Counted from the stretch's first letter, positions 42,688-50,731 are shown. The stretch: 64,000 nucleotides of DNA from Pseudomonas ekonensis (GCF_019145435.1 NZ_JAHSTS010000001.1:1874001-1938000), one strand, 5' to 3'. Translations and numbers: made by a program. Notes: a model not told the origin generated them from the letters alone.

Positions 42688-43431
42688 TCACGCGGCGTCG
42701 GTGGCGCGCTCCTCCGGCGAGTACATCCAGCGCATCAGCGAGTGCCGGCCGCTGATGCCCAGCTTGATCGCGGCGCGCTTGAGGTAGCTCTCCACGGTGT
42801 TGACCTTCAGTTGCAGCTGCTCGGCCAGCTCCGGCGCCGTGCGCCCGGCGAGCAGGCCGACGCACACCTCCGTTTCGCGGTTGGACAGGCGCAGGCCCAG
42901 GAGCCGCACGCGGTCGTGGAAGCGTTGGCGCAGGGTGTCCAGGCCTTGCTGCACGATTTCAGGCGAAGGTTGCAGGTGTTCGGCGGGTGGCTGCAGGGCC
43001 GTGATGTGTTTCTCCACCATCGGCAGCAGCACCGGCGAGATGTCCTGCAACAGGCTGCGCTCCTGGGCGGAGAAGCGCTGCGACGGGCAGCGGTACACCG
43101 AGATCACGTAGCGGTAGCCGTCCTTGCGCCGGGTCAGGTGCAGCTGCGACGCGTCGGAGATGGTGGCCGGCCCGCATTCCGCCGCCCGGTCGGCCGGTGC
43201 GACCGTGCTCAGCTCGGAAAACACCGTCTCGGCCAGCAGGGCGGGGTTCTTCACCGCTTCCGGCTCGTTGCGGGCCGCCGAACGGCCCACCGGCTCCACG
43301 CGCATCTGCCGGATGTGCATGGCATCCACCGCCAGTTGCGTGCGGATCAGGTCATGCAGCATCCGCGGAAAGTGGCGGCTGCCGGTGCTGGCGATGACCT
43401 TGCCGATGTGGGGGAACAGATGTGAGTTCAT
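42688..43431 (-). CDS. LuxR-type regulator of the lipopeptide cluster
   Basis: A 247-residue transcription factor. The last 65 residues are a LuxR/FixJ helix-turn-helix (LSNRETEVCVGLLAGRTAPELAEQL, then VNTVESYLKRA). The N-terminal part has no autoinducer-binding domain, no receiver and no PAS signature that I recognise. This matches the downstream LuxR regulators that activate Pseudomonas lipopeptide synthetase genes under Gac control. It lies close to macAB as in those clusters, but with a methyltransferase gene in between. Two nearby starts exist, ATG 43440 and ATG 43431. I prefer 43431 because an ATGGATG stretch provides a GGA before it. The choice changes only three residues. Confidence 0.88.
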   Translation of the reverse strand: MNSHLFPHIGKVIASTGSRHFPRMLHDLIRTQLAVDAMHIRQMRVEPVGRSAARNEPEAVKNPALLAETVFSELSTVAPADRAAECGPATISDASQLHLTRRKDGYRYVISVYRCPSQRFSAQERSLLQDISPVLLPMVEKHITALQPPAEHLQPSPEIVQQGLDTLRQRFHDRVRLLGLRLSNRETEVCVGLLAGRTAPELAEQLQLKVNTVESYLKRAAIKLGISGRHSLMRWMYSPEERATDAA

Positions 43432-43561
43432 ATGGTTCATCCATGAGTGGCTATGGGGTACTCGTTTCCGACACACCGGATGCCAACTCCGTGGCCGGTG
43501 ACTGCGCGTCGGAAATTGGATCCTATCCTAATACAACGATTCAGCGACGGTTTAATGAAGG

Positions 43562-43579
43562 GGCTATTAGCTAATAACC
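43562..43579. promoter_or_regulatory. AT-rich palindrome upstream of the LuxR gene
   Basis: GGCTATTAGCTAATAACC is a near-perfect 18-base palindrome (one mismatched pair) without a loop, so it suits a dimeric DNA-binding protein better than an RNA hairpin. It lies about 130 bases upstream of the LuxR start, between that gene and the end of the sensor-kinase gene. The function is inferred only. Confidence 0.35.
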
Positions 43580-43595
43580 GCGCAAGGTTCGCCGG

Positions 43596-44966
43596 TCATT
43601 CGCGCACGGGGATGGACAGCGTCGCCCGCAGGCCGCGATCAGGCAGGTTGGCCAGTTCGATCCGCCCGCCCAGGCGGGTGGCGATGGCGTTGACGATGGT
43701 CAGGCCCAATCCGGCGCCCTGGGCGTTTCCGCGGCTGTAGAACCGTTCGAACAGGCGTTCGCGATCCGCCTCGTCGATCCCCGGCCCTTGATCCTCGACG
43801 CTCAGGTGACAGAAACCGTCGAACCGGGCCAGCCCCACGGTGATCACGCCGTTTTCCGGCGAGAAATTGGCCGCGTTGGTGATCAGGTTGCTCAGGGCGA
43901 TATCGATGGCGGCCGCATCGGCCCGCACCCGGAACGGCCGGTCATCGGCGTCGAAGGCCAGTTCCAGGTGCTTGCTCAGCAGCCAGGGGGTGAGTTGCAC
44001 CAGGGTGTTGCGCACGGTTTCGTTCAGGTCGATGCGCTGCAGGGCCGGTGCATTGGCCTTGGGGTCTAGGCGGGCCATGGTCAGCAACTGGTTGACCAGT
44101 CGGCTGGTGCGGTCGACGCCGGCGATCAGGAACGCCAGGGACTCGCGCCGCTCCTGTTCGGTGCCGGCCTCCAGCAGGTTTTGCGCGTGCACGCGCAACA
44201 CTGCCAATGGCGTGCGCATCTCATGGGCGGCATCGGCGATGAACCGACGTTCGCGGCCCAGCACTTCCTGAAGCTGCGCGAGCATCCGGTTCAGGGCGGC
44301 CTGCATCGGTTCCAGCTCGCTGGGCAACGGCGTCAGCCGCAACGGTTCGAAGGAGCCGCTGTCGCGGGCGCGCAGGGTGGCGGCCATGTTCGCCAACGGC
44401 TTGAGGCCCCAACCGATGGCCAGCCAGATCATCGCGGCCAGGACCAGGCTGCCGATCACATTCGGCCACAGGGTGTGGCGGACGATGCGGTCGACCAGGT
44501 CGGCGCGCACGTCGCCGCGCTCGCCCACCCAGATGCGTAAACCGTTTTGCTGGTCTTCCAGGACGAAGGCCCTCCAGTGCTGCTCCTTCAGGTCTGCCAC
44601 GTCGCTGAAGCCGGGAGCGCTCGGCGGCGCGGTGAACGACGGCGCGCTGGCGGTGTGCACCAGCACCTCGCCCTTGCTGTTCCACACCTGAAAGGCCAGC
44701 TTGCGTTCGTAAGGATGGCCGTCGCCCCGCGGTACCGCTTCCGCCAGCGCCGCGTTGAAGGCGCGGTAGAGGTCGGTCTGTTCGCGCTCCGCCAACGGCA
44801 TGCGCATCACGCCTTGCAGCAGGCGGGCGTTCTGCGCCAGTTGCGCGTCGTAGATCTCGGCGATCTCGTGGTTGCTGTCGTGCAGGTTGAACACGCTGAG
44901 CACCGCCAGCCCGAAGAGCATCAGGCCGATGATGAGCGTCAGGGTGCGGCGCCGGATCGAGGTCAA
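43596..44966 (-). CDS. Sensor histidine kinase, QseC-type
   Basis: A 456-residue inner-membrane sensor. Transmembrane helix 1 lies at residues 9-27 and helix 2 at about 168-187, with a periplasmic sensor region of about 140 residues between them. A HAMP-like linker follows, then the H-box FIADAAHEMRTPLA with phospho-acceptor His248, the N-box (NLITNAANF) and the G-boxes DQGPGID and GAGLGLTIV. The start is TTG (44966), preceded by a strong GGAGGAG. It overlaps the response-regulator stop (TTGA), so the two are translationally coupled. As the last gene of the seven-gene minus-strand operon it should control the paired regulator. The signal is unknown. Confidence 0.94.
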   Translation of the reverse strand: MTSIRRRTLTLIIGLMLFGLAVLSVFNLHDSNHEIAEIYDAQLAQNARLLQGVMRMPLAEREQTDLYRAFNAALAEAVPRGDGHPYERKLAFQVWNSKGEVLVHTASAPSFTAPPSAPGFSDVADLKEQHWRAFVLEDQQNGLRIWVGERGDVRADLVDRIVRHTLWPNVIGSLVLAAMIWLAIGWGLKPLANMAATLRARDSGSFEPLRLTPLPSELEPMQAALNRMLAQLQEVLGRERRFIADAAHEMRTPLAVLRVHAQNLLEAGTEQERRESLAFLIAGVDRTSRLVNQLLTMARLDPKANAPALQRIDLNETVRNTLVQLTPWLLSKHLELAFDADDRPFRVRADAAAIDIALSNLITNAANFSPENGVITVGLARFDGFCHLSVEDQGPGIDEADRERLFERFYSRGNAQGAGLGLTIVNAIATRLGGRIELANLPDRGLRATLSIPVRE

Positions 44967-45625
44967 CGGCGCTCCTCCACCAGGTAGCCGACGCCGCGGA
45001 TGGTGCGGATCAGGTCGGTGGAGAATTTTTTGCGCAGGTGGTGGATGTGCACTTCCAGGGTGTTGCTTTCGGCTTCCTCGCTCCAGCCGTAGAGCAACTG
45101 TGTGAGGTGATCGCGGGTCATCACCCGGCCCGGCGGCGACAGCAGTTCGTGCAGCAGTTGGTACTCCTTGGGCGTGAGCACCACCGGCTCGCCCTGGTAG
45201 GTGACTTGCTGGGTGCCGGGATTGAGACTGATGCCGGCATGTTCGATCAGCATCTGCGCCCGTCCGGCGCTGCGCCGAAGCAGGGCGCGCAGGCGAGCCT
45301 TGAGCTCGGCCAGGTCGAAGGGCTTGACCAGGTAGTCGTCGGCGCCGGCGTCCAGCCCGGCGATCCGGTCTTCGGTGGCGTCGCGGGCGGTGAGGATCAG
45401 CACCGGCAGCGTCGAGCCGCCGCCGCGCAGGCGGCGCAGCACCTCCAGACCGTCCATGCGCGGCAGGCCCAGGTCCAGCACCGCCAGGTCAAAGGTTTCG
45501 CTGAGCAAGGCGTGCAGGGCGCTGCTGCCGTCCTTGATCCAGTCGACCGTGTAGCCTTCGCGCCCCAGCGCCTGGTGGATGCCCTCGCCGAGGGCCGCGT
45601 CGTCTTCGATCAGCAGTAGGCGCAC
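44963..45625 (-). CDS. OmpR-family response regulator, QseB/PmrA type
   Basis: A 220-residue DNA-binding regulator. The receiver domain (1-115) has the acidic pair E7-D8, phospho-acceptor Asp51, Thr79 and Lys101. The C-terminal winged-helix domain ends with the typical NTLEVHIHHLRKKF and TIRGVGYLV. The start is GTG (45625), with GAGGAA just upstream. It follows the TPR gene by nine bases and overlaps the kinase gene, so it is made in step with both. Its likely target is the promoter of its own operon upstream of the hemolysin-like gene. That is inference from gene order. Confidence 0.95.
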   Translation of the reverse strand: MRLLLIEDDAALGEGIHQALGREGYTVDWIKDGSSALHALLSETFDLAVLDLGLPRMDGLEVLRRLRGGGSTLPVLILTARDATEDRIAGLDAGADDYLVKPFDLAELKARLRALLRRSAGRAQMLIEHAGISLNPGTQQVTYQGEPVVLTPKEYQLLHELLSPPGRVMTRDHLTQLLYGWSEEAESNTLEVHIHHLRKKFSTDLIRTIRGVGYLVEERR

Positions 45626-45634
45626 ACCGGTTCC

Positions 45635-46279
45635 TCAGTCGAGTTTCTTGTTGATGTCCGCCAGCAGCGCGGCGATCTCTTTGCGGCGGCCGCTGTCCGC
45701 GCTCTCCCGGCCGGGGCGGGGCGCCGCCTGCTGGGCCTTGAGCAGTGCGGCCCTGGCTTCAGCGTAGCGTTTCTGACGGTAGAGGTGATCGCCCCAAAAG
45801 TACAGGCTGTCGATGCCGTCGGGGTTGAGCTGCAAGGCTTGCTTGAGCAGTTGTTCGGCCTTGTCACTGTCGCCGAAGCCGATCGGCCAGCCCGGCACCC
45901 GGTCGTACAGCGCGGCGAGGCTGGTGTAGGCCGAGCCTTGCAGTGCCTTGGGGTTCAGGGTCAGGGACTTCTCCAGGTCGGCCTTGGCGTCCTTGGCCTT
46001 GCCCAAGGCGCCGAGTCCACCCTGGGCGCCGGCCCAACTGCTGGTGACGATGCCTTTCCAGATCCAGGCCTCGGCGACGGTGGGGCGTTCGGCGGTGAAG
46101 GCCGTTGCCTGGGCGGCCAGTTGTTCGAACTCGGCGGCGCGCTGCTTCTCCGGTGTCTCGTATTGGATGTGCGCCCAGCCCTGCTGAATGGCGTTCAGGC
46201 GTTGCTGGTCGGCGGCGTCCAGTGCCCAGGCGCTTTGGCCGAGCGTGCCCAGCAACAGACAGGCGATGAGTCTTTTCAT
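45635..46279 (-). CDS. Exported TPR-containing protein
   Basis: A 214-residue protein. A signal peptide (MKRLIACLLLGTLGQSAWA, cut near residue 19-20) is followed by TPR-like helical repeats, clearest at DKAEQLLKQALQLNPDGIDSLYFWG and the segment after it. The long in-frame extension to 46405 would bury the signal peptide, so I start at ATG 46279, which overlaps the SDR stop by ATGA. It probably works in the periplasm as a protein-binding helper for the pathway, or as an accessory to the neighbouring sensor kinase. I cannot name a family. Confidence 0.85.
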   Translation of the reverse strand: MKRLIACLLLGTLGQSAWALDAADQQRLNAIQQGWAHIQYETPEKQRAAEFEQLAAQATAFTAERPTVAEAWIWKGIVTSSWAGAQGGLGALGKAKDAKADLEKSLTLNPKALQGSAYTSLAALYDRVPGWPIGFGDSDKAEQLLKQALQLNPDGIDSLYFWGDHLYRQKRYAEARAALLKAQQAAPRPGRESADSGRRKEIAALLADINKKLD

Positions 46280-47085
46280 GGTTTTGGCGCCTCGTTCCGG
46301 TTCTTGTCGCTCAGATGTCGGATCAACGGCAAGTGCTTGCGCAGGCCGCGGTCCACCAGATTGGGCAGCAGGCTGTTCAGGCGCACGAAAAAGCGCTCGG
46401 GCCACCCCAGGTAGAGGTCGCGGCGGTCGCCGGCGATGGCGTGGATCACGGCTGACGCGACGGCTTGCGGTGCATCGACGTTGGCCTTGAGCGCATTGTT
46501 CAAGGCTTGCGCGGCGGCGCTGTTCATCGACGTGCGGGTGGCGCGCGGTGCGACATAGAGGACGTTGACCCGGGTGTCCGCCAGCTCGCGGCGTAACGCT
46601 TCGGAGAAGCCGCGCAAGGCGAACTTGGTGGCGCAGTAGCTGGCGTAGCCGGGATAGCCGATCGAGCCGTAGGTCGAACCGACGTTGACCACCATGGCGC
46701 TCTCGGCCTGCTTGAGCAGCGGCACCAAGAGTTTGGTCAGGCAGATCGGCGCCGTGACGTTCACCGCCATCATCGCGTTGATCTCGCTGTCATCGAGCTG
46801 CTCCAGCATGGCGAAGTGATTGACCCCGGCGGCGTTGATCAGCAGGTTGACGCCGCCGATGGCTTCGGCGGCGACCAGCACCTTGCGGCGGTCGCCCAGG
46901 AACGTCAGGTCGGCGGCAACCCAGGACAGCGTATCGGGGTAGCGCTGGAGCAATGGTGCCAGGGCCTCGTGGTGGCGGGCGACGGCCAGCACCCGGGCAC
47001 CGGCCCGGCACAGGGCGTCGGCGATGGCCAGGCCGATGCCGCCGCTGGCGCCGGTCAGCACCACGCGGGCTTCACGCAGTTGCAT
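46276..47085 (-). CDS. Short-chain dehydrogenase/reductase
   Basis: A 269-residue NAD(P)-dependent oxidoreductase of the classical SDR family. The nucleotide-binding motif is TGASGGIG (residues 11-18), NAAG is in place, and the catalytic Ser137, Tyr150 and Lys154 are present (YCATK). The start at ATG 47085 has an excellent GAGGAGG six bases upstream and overlaps the preceding gene by 14 bases. The C-terminus (FFVRLNSLLPNLVDRGLRKHL) is basic and amphipathic and may touch the membrane, as in SDRs acting on lipids. In the operon it would reduce or oxidise a carbonyl or hydroxyl of the product made by the ligase and iron enzyme. Confidence 0.92.
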   Translation of the reverse strand: MQLREARVVLTGASGGIGLAIADALCRAGARVLAVARHHEALAPLLQRYPDTLSWVAADLTFLGDRRKVLVAAEAIGGVNLLINAAGVNHFAMLEQLDDSEINAMMAVNVTAPICLTKLLVPLLKQAESAMVVNVGSTYGSIGYPGYASYCATKFALRGFSEALRRELADTRVNVLYVAPRATRTSMNSAAAQALNNALKANVDAPQAVASAVIHAIAGDRRDLYLGWPERFFVRLNSLLPNLVDRGLRKHLPLIRHLSDKNRNEAPKP

Positions 47086-47746
47086 GATCGGCCTCCTCAC
47101 CGCGGGGCAAGCCGCGGAACATGTCGGCGTAGAGCCGGTAGACGACAGTCGAGGCGTGGATCACCGCTGCCTGGTCGGCCGGATCGTCCAGCCGGTTCAT
47201 CAGCCGGCGGTAGGTCTGCATGTGCTCGACGTCGAGCGAGCCGTGGGAACTGAGGTAGCTGAACGCCGTCTCCGGCAGCGCCAGGCGTTCGCGGATGCTG
47301 CCCGCCGCATGGGTCGCCAGGGCGATGCTGGTGCCTTCCAGCACGTTGACCATGCCGAACAGGCCCACCGGGTTGCCCCGGGCGATCAGGTCGTAGAGGA
47401 AGCTGACCATCAGCTCGATGGGCAGCGACGGCTGCCCGTCGCGCACCGCATCGCGGTCGCCGCCGCACGCGGCGATGTCATCGAGCACCCATTGCTCGTG
47501 GCCGTACTCGTCTTCGATGTATTCGCACACCGCCTTGCGCAGCCATTCCAGGCGTGCCGGCAGGCGCGCGCCGCACGCCATCATCAGCGGCACGGTGTGG
47601 CGGACGTGGTAATAGGCCTGGGCGAGGAACGCCCGATAGCTCTCCAGGGTGACCTGGCCTTGCAGCGCGTCGACGATGACCGGCAGGTTGAACAGCGCGT
47701 GGCGTTCCTGCTGCGTGGCTTCTTGCAGGGTGTCGAAAAAACTCAT
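47072..47746 (-). CDS. Haem-oxygenase-like iron-containing redox enzyme
   Basis: A 224-residue all-helical protein of the TenA/haem-oxygenase-like superfamily, close to the iron-containing redox family that includes UndA-type diiron oxidases. Candidate metal ligands are visible: E75 and E78 with H83 (EYIEDEYGH), E137 (NVLEGTS) and D172/E174/H175 (LDVEH). Such enzymes use oxygen on fatty acids or amino-acid derivatives, for example to make alkenes or to cleave or hydroxylate. The start at ATG 47746 overlaps the ligase stop by ATGA. A longer in-frame extension to 47956 lies inside the ligase gene and looks non-coding. The substrate is unknown. Its neighbours suggest an activated carboxylic acid or its product. 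Confidence 0.87.
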   Translation of the reverse strand: MSFFDTLQEATQQERHALFNLPVIVDALQGQVTLESYRAFLAQAYYHVRHTVPLMMACGARLPARLEWLRKAVCEYIEDEYGHEQWVLDDIAACGGDRDAVRDGQPSLPIELMVSFLYDLIARGNPVGLFGMVNVLEGTSIALATHAAGSIRERLALPETAFSYLSSHGSLDVEHMQTYRRLMNRLDDPADQAAVIHASTVVYRLYADMFRGLPRGEEADHATA

Positions 47747-49224
47747 GATGCGGAGTCCTCGGAAAGGGCAGGTTCGGTGAGCAGGCCGCGGTACTGCGCG
47801 ACGATCGCGTCGCGGCGCGGGCGGCCGTTGGCGGTGAGCAGGCCGTTGGCCGGTGTGAAGGGTTGTGTCAGGCGCGTCCAGCGGTGCACCTGGGCGTAGT
47901 CGGGCAACGCCTCGTTGGCGGCGGCGACGGCGGCCGCCAACTGCGCATCCGTGCAATCCGGGCGGTGCGGCCAGAGCAGGGCATGGTTGTGCGCCAAGGC
48001 CTCGCCGTACACGAAGGCCTGGGCGATGTGCTGGCGCTGGGTCAGCTCAGACTCGACCCACTCCGGATTGACGTTGCGGCCGAAACTGGTGATGAACTGA
48101 TGCTTCTTGCGGCCCTTGAGGTAGAGAAAACCTTCGGGGTCGAACTCGCCGAGGTCGCCGCTGGGCCACCACTCGCCGCTGTGCGGCGGTTCGCCCAGGT
48201 AGCCGAGCAGGGTCGAGCCCTTGATCAGCACCTCGCCGTCCTCGGCCAGCCGCACCTCGACGTGGGGCAGGGGCTGGCCGACGCTGCCCGGCCGCCGTGC
48301 GCCGGGCCGGTTGAGGCAAACCACCGAAGCGCACTCGGACAGGCCGTAGCCTTCGTAGACCGGCAGGCCGACCCGTTGCGCCCGGTGCAGCAGGTCCTGG
48401 GAGACCCGCGCGCCGCCGACCGCGGCAAAGCGCAGCGATTGCGGATTGAAGGCTTTCTGTTCGGCGGCGCCGACCAGCAGCAACAGCAACTGCGGCACCA
48501 GGATCAGGCTCTCGGGCGCCCGGCCGGCCAGGCAGCCGAGCAACGCCGACAGGTCGACGCCGCTGGCGCCGCGGATGCCCAGGGTCTGCTGGCTCGGCAG
48601 GCTCAGCGTCGCCCCGGCGTACAGTGCGGCGTAGCTGCCCAGGTTCTCCAGCAGGATCGCCAGCGGCAGTAACGTCAGGTGATGGCGCGGTAGCGTGAGG
48701 GCGCTGGCTTGTTCCAGCTCCCGCGCCACCCGCAGCAGGCTGTCGGCGCTCAGGCACACGCCTTTGGGGGTGCCGGACGTGCCGGACGTGAATGTGAGCT
48801 TGGCGGTGCGGGCGGGCAGGCGGCCGGGGCCTTCGAACGAGCGGCGCCAGAACTCGCCGTTCTTCGTGTAACCGGCGGCGGTCAGCTCAGCGGCCAGTTC
48901 CGGCTCGGCGATCACCCGTTCGGCCTGGCTTTGCGCCAGGCAATGGGCCCTTTGCGTCGGGCTGAAAAACGGCGGCAGGGTCACGCAGGCCAGGCCTTCG
49001 AACAGGACCGCCAAGTCCCAGAGCATCGCCTCGACCCCGTTGTCCAGCGCCAGGGCGACGACCTTCACCTGTTCGTCGCGCAGGCGCTGCTGGCGGTACA
49101 GCACTTCGGCGTACAGCGTCGTGTAGTTGATTTTCTGGGTGTCGCCCCACAGCGCCAGGCTGTTGTCGTTGCGCCCGGCGTGGGCGCGCAGGGTTTCCTG
49201 GAATCGTTGCCGTTCAAGCGACAT
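47743..49224 (-). CDS. AMP-dependent acid ligase (ANL superfamily)
   Basis: A 493-residue acyl-adenylate-forming enzyme without a carrier domain. Core motifs are LTFTSGTSGTPKG (A3), EGYGLSECASV (A5) and SGDLGEFDPEGFLYLKGR followed by FGRNVNPEWVE (A7/A8). It resembles long-chain acyl-CoA synthetases. The C-terminal A10 region reads ANGRPRRD, so the usual catalytic Lys of NGKxxR is replaced by Arg. The ATG at 49224 has GAAGGAG upstream and overlaps the hemolysin-like gene by 11 bases. It should activate a carboxylic acid, probably a fatty acid, for transfer by a neighbouring enzyme. The natural acceptor is unknown. Confidence 0.9.
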   Translation of the reverse strand: MSLERQRFQETLRAHAGRNDNSLALWGDTQKINYTTLYAEVLYRQQRLRDEQVKVVALALDNGVEAMLWDLAVLFEGLACVTLPPFFSPTQRAHCLAQSQAERVIAEPELAAELTAAGYTKNGEFWRRSFEGPGRLPARTAKLTFTSGTSGTPKGVCLSADSLLRVARELEQASALTLPRHHLTLLPLAILLENLGSYAALYAGATLSLPSQQTLGIRGASGVDLSALLGCLAGRAPESLILVPQLLLLLVGAAEQKAFNPQSLRFAAVGGARVSQDLLHRAQRVGLPVYEGYGLSECASVVCLNRPGARRPGSVGQPLPHVEVRLAEDGEVLIKGSTLLGYLGEPPHSGEWWPSGDLGEFDPEGFLYLKGRKKHQFITSFGRNVNPEWVESELTQRQHIAQAFVYGEALAHNHALLWPHRPDCTDAQLAAAVAAANEALPDYAQVHRWTRLTQPFTPANGLLTANGRPRRDAIVAQYRGLLTEPALSEDSAS

Positions 49225-49891
49225 GGCAGGCTCCTTCGACAGAGGTCGGCAATCCCAGCCGGCTGAACAGTCCGATGTTGCGCAAATGGATGAAGCCGGC
49301 GCGGATGTTGCCGACGTGCACCCAGGGCTTGCTTTCGTAGTAGCTGCCCCACTGGTGGCGATCGTCGCCCAGGCGCTGCGGGTCGGCGGCGCACAGCGTC
49401 ACCGGTTTGAGCCCGAGGCGGTGGAAGCTGTTGACCAGGCCCACGTTGCCGGTGAAGGTCACCCATTCCAGGCCGCCCATGGCCAACAGGTACGTGATGG
49501 CGATGATGCTCATGCGGGCGCTGCCGGTGTCGCTGGCGGCGAGGTTGCCGACTTCGACGATGGCGGTGCGCTCCACCGCCCGGTCGGCCGCCGCGCTGAT
49601 CAATGGCTCGATCGGTTCGTCCAGGTAACGTTCAAGGAACAGCGGCTCAAGGTTCGCACGGCGCACGCCGGCGACGGCGCACAGGTCGCCGGCGCCGTCA
49701 TGCATGCCGAACAGCTGCGGCATGAAGTGACGGATGTCGGCGCCGTGGACCTTGCGGAATCGATGTTGGATGAACGTTTCGAATATGGCCCGCTCAGGGT
49801 CGCCGGGCAGGGCGCCCGACAGGCGCATCTGCGCTGTCGCGTCCTGGCCGAAGTGCAGTGGCAAGGGGATGTTCCAGTCGGAGCCGGGCAT
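49214..49891 (-). CDS. Thermostable hemolysin family protein
   Basis: A 225-residue protein matching the thermostable-hemolysin (delta-VPH-like) family. Recognisable features are IVEVGNLAAS in the middle, the WVTFTGNVGL segment, and the FHRLGL region before a long tail. The family is named after a Vibrio protein, but its core resembles GNAT-type acyltransferases, so an acyl-transfer role fits the operon better than a toxin. There is no signal peptide or transmembrane helix. GGGAGG stands about ten bases before the ATG. It is the first gene of the seven-gene minus-strand operon, so its promoter region (49892-50076) should drive the whole set. Confidence 0.88.
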   Translation of the reverse strand: MPGSDWNIPLPLHFGQDATAQMRLSGALPGDPERAIFETFIQHRFRKVHGADIRHFMPQLFGMHDGAGDLCAVAGVRRANLEPLFLERYLDEPIEPLISAAADRAVERTAIVEVGNLAASDTGSARMSIIAITYLLAMGGLEWVTFTGNVGLVNSFHRLGLKPVTLCAADPQRLGDDRHQWGSYYESKPWVHVGNIRAGFIHLRNIGLFSRLGLPTSVEGACHVA

Positions 49892-49913
49892 GGGGCAGGC
49901 GCCTCCCTCAATG

Positions 49914-50009
49914 GGTTCGGGGGAAGTATCCGAACCATTTCTTAACGAAGTCTGAAGGTGAAAAGACCGGGAGGAGGACGGGCATCTTCAGGTTGGCTTA
50001 AGACTTCGC
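49914..50009. promoter_or_regulatory. Nested inverted repeats in the divergent promoter region
   Basis: Between the hemolysin-like operon and the cytochrome b561 gene lie two inverted repeats. GGTTCGG/CCGAACC (49914-49920, 49930-49936) has a nine-base spacer. CGAAGTCT/AGACTTCG (49946-49953, 50002-50009) has a 48-base spacer, and both of its arms touch a CTTAA. CTTAA elements occur in PmrA/QseB-type binding sites, so the operon's own response regulator is a candidate ligand. The spacing does not match the classical direct-repeat box, so this is a weak inference. Confidence 0.35.
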
Positions 50010-50076
50010 GGGCAGGGTGTCGCCGTCGGTTCGCCGGCAATCGGATCGAGTCGCTCACACAATCAGGAGGTCCCTC

Positions 50077-50628
50077 ATGGCCCGCGACACCGGCGTCAAC
50101 CGTTACGGAAAACTGTCGATCACCTTGCACTGGCTCATGCTGGCGCTGTTCGTCGGGGTATACGCTTGCATCGAACTCAAAGGCTTCATGCCCCGCGGCA
50201 GTGCAGCGCGGGGGGGGCTGATGGGGCTGCATGGCGCATTCGGCGCCAGCATCTTCGTCTTGGTGTGGTTGCGCCTGTTCGGACGCCTGACCCCGCGTCC
50301 GCCGATCACCCCGGCGCCGCCGGCCTGGCAGACCGGCGTGTCGCACCTCATGCACCTGGCGCTGTACGTGCTGATGATCGCCACCCCGGTGTTGGCGTGG
50401 CTGATGCTCGCCGCCGGCGACAAGCCTTTTCCCTATTTCGGTTTTCACCTTCCGGCGCCCGTGGCCGTCGACCCGGACCTGGCCAAGCAGCTAAAGCATT
50501 GGCATGAGCTGCTGGGCAGCGCCGGCTACTGGCTGATCGGTCTGCATGCGGCGGCCGGCCTGTTCCACCACTATTGGGTGGGCGACGACACCCTCGACCG
50601 CATGCTCGGCGGGCGTGACCGCACCTGA
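50077..50628 (+). CDS. Cytochrome b561 family protein
   Basis: A 183-residue integral membrane protein with four hydrophobic helices and two b-haem ligand pairs in the usual places: His in TLHWLMLALF and GLHGAFGAS, and His in HWHELLGSAGYW and GLHAAAGLFHH. These proteins pass electrons between quinol and periplasmic acceptors such as superoxide. AGGAGG stands six bases before the ATG at 50077. The gene is divergent from the hemolysin-like operon and monocistronic as far as visible. The length and motif order fit the family well. Confidence 0.93.
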   Translation: MARDTGVNRYGKLSITLHWLMLALFVGVYACIELKGFMPRGSAARGGLMGLHGAFGASIFVLVWLRLFGRLTPRPPITPAPPAWQTGVSHLMHLALYVLMIATPVLAWLMLAAGDKPFPYFGFHLPAPVAVDPDLAKQLKHWHELLGSAGYWLIGLHAAAGLFHHYWVGDDTLDRMLGGRDRT

Positions 50629-50717
50629 TTTGCCGGGACCTCGGGCTCAGGCGGTCTGCGGAGCGATCACCTGATCTGGCTCAGCGTCGGCGTCGGTGGA
50701 TCCCGAATGGCGTCCGA

Positions 50718-50731
50718 TTGACGCAAGTCAA
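50718..50731. promoter_or_regulatory. Anr/FNR-type box upstream of the stress-protein gene
   Basis: TTGACGCAAGTCAA is a perfect TTGAC-N4-GTCAA palindrome, close to the Anr/Dnr consensus TTGAT-N4-ATCAA. Its centre is about 84 bases before the start codon. If it sits at -41.5, transcription would begin near 50766, with AATCTG (50754-50759) as a poor -10. Oxygen-limited induction of universal stress proteins by Anr is known in pseudomonads. Confidence 0.6.

Noticed and set aside
47747..47956. N-terminal extension of the iron-enzyme gene
   Set aside because: The extension is Arg/Pro-rich, lies inside the ligase gene and lacks the conserved start. ATG 47746 gives the normal N-terminus and an ATGA overlap.
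49214..49891. Reading the thermostable-hemolysin protein as a secreted toxin
   Set aside because: No signal peptide, membrane segment or secretion genes; the operon is metabolic and the fold is acyltransferase-like.
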